This document shows, piece by piece, positions 62,180 through 64,000 of a DNA stretch of 64,000 nt. Under the pieces are notes generated by a model. The model was not told the origin of the DNA, did no database searches, and saw only the letters and a program-made list of their open reading frames with translations. Made by a program: the position numbers and the translations under genes. Source of the stretch: Candidatus Tepidifontimicrobium thermophilum (GTDB lineage Bacteria; Sysuimicrobiota; Sysuimicrobiia; Sysuimicrobiales; Sysuimicrobiaceae); NCBI GenBank assembly GCA_031296405.1, contig JAVKKH010000001.1, positions 171,258 to 235,257 on the forward strand. Reading direction: 5' to 3'. The stretch's first letter is position 1. Each line of letters starts with the position of its first letter.

Positions 62180-63114
62180 TGCGGTGGGCCTTCGGGGTGG
62201 TCGCCCTCCTTGTGGCCGCCTGCGCGCCGCGGGCACCGGCTCCTTCGAAGCTCAGGGTGGTGGCCAGCTTCTACCCGCTCGCGGAGCTGGTACGGGAGGT
62301 GGGCGGGTCCCGGGTGGAGGTCAGGCAGCTGGTCCCCCCCGGCGCGGAGCCCCACGACTACGAGCCCACACCGGGCGATGTGGCGAGGCTGCGGGAGGCG
62401 AGGGTGTTCGTTTACAACGGAGCCGGCTTCGAACCGTGGGTCGAGAAGCTGGCGGCGGAGCTGCCGCCCGACGCCGTGCGGGTGGAGGTCACCCGCGGCC
62501 TGCCCTTGGTGGAAGCACAGGGCGGAGAACCTGACCACGAGCACGGCGAAAGGAGAACCGGGCAGGATCCCAAGGAGGATGCCAGGCGGCTCGACCCCCA
62601 CGTGTGGCTAGATCCCGTGCTGGCCCAGGACATGGTGGACCACGTGGCCGACGGCCTGGCGCGGGCGGACGCGGAAGGAGGCCCGGAGTACCGGGAGCGG
62701 GCTGCGGCGCTGAAGCGGCGCCTGGAGGACCTGCACCACCGCTACGAGCGGGCCCTGGCCCGTTGCCGGACGAAGGTGGTGTTGACGTCCCACGCCGCCT
62801 TCGGTTACCTGGCCCGACGGTACGGGCTACGACTGGTCTCCGTGGCCGGCGTGAGTCCTGAGGCGGAGCCGTCCCCACGGCGCGTCCGCGAACTTGTGGC
62901 CCTCGCTCGCCGGGAAGGCGTGCGGGCGGTGTTCGCAGAATCCGCCGCAGGCGACCGAGCCGTGCGAGCCTTGGCGGGCGAGCTGGGGGTGCCCGTCCTC
63001 CGCCTGGATCCGTTGGAGCGGGGGCCGGAGGAAGCCGGGCGGCGCGGGACCTCGTACCTGTCAGTGATGGAGAGAAATTTCGAAAATCTGGTCCAGGGCC
63101 TGGGCTGCCGGTAA
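62179..63114 (+). CDS. Zinc/manganese ABC transporter substrate-binding lipoprotein (ZnuA/AdcA type)
   Basis: 311 residues. Lipobox LLVAAC. Cluster A-1 fold: LRVVASFYPLAELVREVGG, PHDYEPTP (first His ligand), then a short His-rich loop (PDHEHGERR), LDPHVWLDP (second His), LTSHAAFGYLARRYGL (third) and AESAAGD (Asp). The acidic/His loop is typical of zinc receptors. ATG shares a base with the Fur stop (TGATG). It delivers zinc to the permease encoded with the ATPase at the right edge. Confidence 0.93.
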   Translation: MRWAFGVVALLVAACAPRAPAPSKLRVVASFYPLAELVREVGGSRVEVRQLVPPGAEPHDYEPTPGDVARLREARVFVYNGAGFEPWVEKLAAELPPDAVRVEVTRGLPLVEAQGGEPDHEHGERRTGQDPKEDARRLDPHVWLDPVLAQDMVDHVADGLARADAEGGPEYRERAAALKRRLEDLHHRYERALARCRTKVVLTSHAAFGYLARRYGLRLVSVAGVSPEAEPSPRRVRELVALARREGVRAVFAESAAGDRAVRALAGELGVPVLRLDPLERGPEEAGRRGTSYLSVMERNFENLVQGLGCR

Positions 63115-63125
63115 GGAGGTGTCCT

Positions 63126-63530
63126 GTGAAGGTGGCGTACCTGTTCGCGACGCCGCGCGCTGCCAGCTACAAACTCGGCCAGATGATCCTGCCGCAGCTG
63201 GAGGCGGGCACCCACGGGGCCCGGGTGGTGGCCATGTTCTTCTTCGACGACAACGTCTTCGCCCTGCGGCGGGGGGACCCGATCGGCGAGCGGCTCGCCC
63301 GGGTAGCCCGGGATCAGGGGATCGTTCTGATGGCGTGCGACACGTGTGCCCTGGAGAGGGGTCTGGCCCTTGGGGAACCGGTCTGGTGCGACCCCGCGAG
63401 GGCTGCGGGGCGGAGGGAGCCAGGGAGGTGTGAGCCGCACGGGACGGTGGACGGTGTCCAGGTGGGCTGCTTCCCGGATCTGTACCGAGTACTCCAGGTG
63501 GACCCGCCGGACCAGGTGGTCACGCTGTAG
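63126..63530 (+). CDS. DsrE-like small protein (SaoD-like)
   Basis: 134 residues. MKVAYLFATPRAASYKLGQMILPQLEAGTHGA and VVAMFFFDDNVFALRRGDPIGERLARVARDQG match DsrE-superfamily proteins, with CDTCALERGL in the position of the DsrE active cysteine. Two more cysteines (VWCDP, GRCEP) and VGCFPDLYRVL follow. Probably handles sulfur or redox-active cysteine. Its place between zinc receptor and zinc ATPase genes is unusual. GTG start with AAGGAGG. Confidence 0.75.
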   Translation: MKVAYLFATPRAASYKLGQMILPQLEAGTHGARVVAMFFFDDNVFALRRGDPIGERLARVARDQGIVLMACDTCALERGLALGEPVWCDPARAAGRREPGRCEPHGTVDGVQVGCFPDLYRVLQVDPPDQVVTL

Positions 63531-63566
63531 CGTCGGGCCAGGGGCAGCCCGGGAAGGGGTGGTGTC

Positions 63567-64000
63567 TTGTCCGGGAAAGACCTACCAGGAGTCGTAGCCG
63601 AACTCGAGCACGTGTGTGTGGACTTCGGTGGCGACCGCGTGCTGGACCAGGTGGACCTGCGCATCCAGCGGGGGGACTTCCTGGGTGTCATCGGCCCCAA
63701 CGGGGCAGGCAAGACCACGCTGTTGCGGGTGCTGCTGGGTTTGGTCCGCCCCACCTGCGGGCACGTGCGCCTGTTCGGCCAGGAGCTGCGGCGGTTCCGC
63801 GACTGGCACCGGGTGGGTTACGTGCCGCAGAAGGCGGTGGCGTTCGAGACCCGCTTCCCCGCCACGGTGCTGGAGGTGGTGCTGAGCGGGCGGGCCGGCC
63901 GGGTGGGAGCCGGCCGGCGGTTCCGTCCGCACGACCGCGCGGCAGCGGAGGCAGCCCTGCGCACTACGGGGCTGTGGGAGCTGCGGGACCGGCTCGTGGG
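63567..64000 (+). CDS. Metal ABC transporter ATP-binding protein (ZnuC type), partial at right edge
   Basis: Open from a TTG at 63567 to the edge (about 144 codons). Contains VIGPNGAGKTTLLRVLLGL (Walker A), PTCGHVRLFG and VGYVPQKAVAFETRFPATVLEVVLSGR (Q loop), typical of zinc/manganese ATPases. The signature and Walker B motifs lie outside. AAGGGGTGG upstream supports the start. Expected partner permease is beyond the window. Confidence 0.9.
   Translation, partial: MSGKDLPGVVAELEHVCVDFGGDRVLDQVDLRIQRGDFLGVIGPNGAGKTTLLRVLLGLVRPTCGHVRLFGQELRRFRDWHRVGYVPQKAVAFETRFPATVLEVVLSGRAGRVGAGRRFRPHDRAAAEAALRTTGLWELRDRLV

Overview
The window is 64 kb of very GC-rich bacterial DNA with dense operons, many start/stop overlaps, and heavy use of GTG and TTG starts. 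The order mfd - prsA-type foldase - mazG - rqcP - eno - lytic transglycosylase - ftsB/divIC resembles the mfd-to-divIC block of Bacillota, but without its sporulation genes (spoVT, yabP, yabQ). Lipoprotein and Tat signal peptides are present. No outer-membrane gene, phage, insertion sequence or CRISPR array was seen. I infer a high-GC, probably non-sporulating, monoderm-like bacterium of a Bacillota-related or deep Terrabacteria lineage. Species is not determinable by eye.

Layout. 1-16019: a carboxylate/hydroxy-acid catabolic island with two-subunit class I fumarase/tartrate dehydratase, a TAXI-TRAP transporter, a tripartite tricarboxylate transporter (TctCBA), lyase and dehydrogenase enzymes, MmgE/PrpD, PdxA-like, an M29/NicX-like metalloenzyme, two FadR-type GntR regulators and a split AbrB membrane protein. 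16262-25295: tRNA-Ala, delta-1-pyrroline-5-carboxylate dehydrogenase with a divergent GntR regulator, an EamA exporter, a DEAD-box helicase with a long leader, nuclease and metallo-hydrolase genes, a GNAT/racemase pair and tRNA-Ser. 25549-33876: Uma2, a peptide ABC transporter, a PP-loop ATPase, a subtilisin-like lipoprotein, an Hsp20 remnant and CorA. 33908-41709: the housekeeping block.

42198-51000 (minus strand) is the most distinctive part: glutamate synthase, an ANTAR response regulator, AmtB, a 35-residue single-span membrane protein and glutamine synthetase. Each of the four main genes has a readable promoter and a leader containing terminator hairpins. The leaders of the ANTAR gene, amtB and glnA carry the same short stem-loop module (GGC-CNNGAC-GCC) overlapping the 5' arm of each terminator, as expected of ANTAR-controlled antitermination. 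The gltB leader instead carries a ykkC-type aptamer resembling the ppGpp/PRPP subtypes. Nitrogen assimilation therefore appears controlled largely by transcription attenuation, with one input from an ANTAR protein and one from a nucleotide-sensing riboswitch.

51005-54720 is an FMN-riboswitch-led ribD-ribE-ribBA-ribH operon. It converges on a second ANTAR regulator with its GAF-GAF-HisKA_2 kinase and an XRE regulator (54717-57441). 57572-64000 holds a Kelch protein, a cellulose-synthase-like glycosyltransferase with two PilZ-like domains and a structured leader, a THEP1-type NTPase, and a Fur/Zur-type regulator with zinc ABC transporter genes running off the right edge. Several regulator genes (1307, 18222, 61757) sit immediately after their -10 elements with no Shine-Dalgarno and look leaderless.
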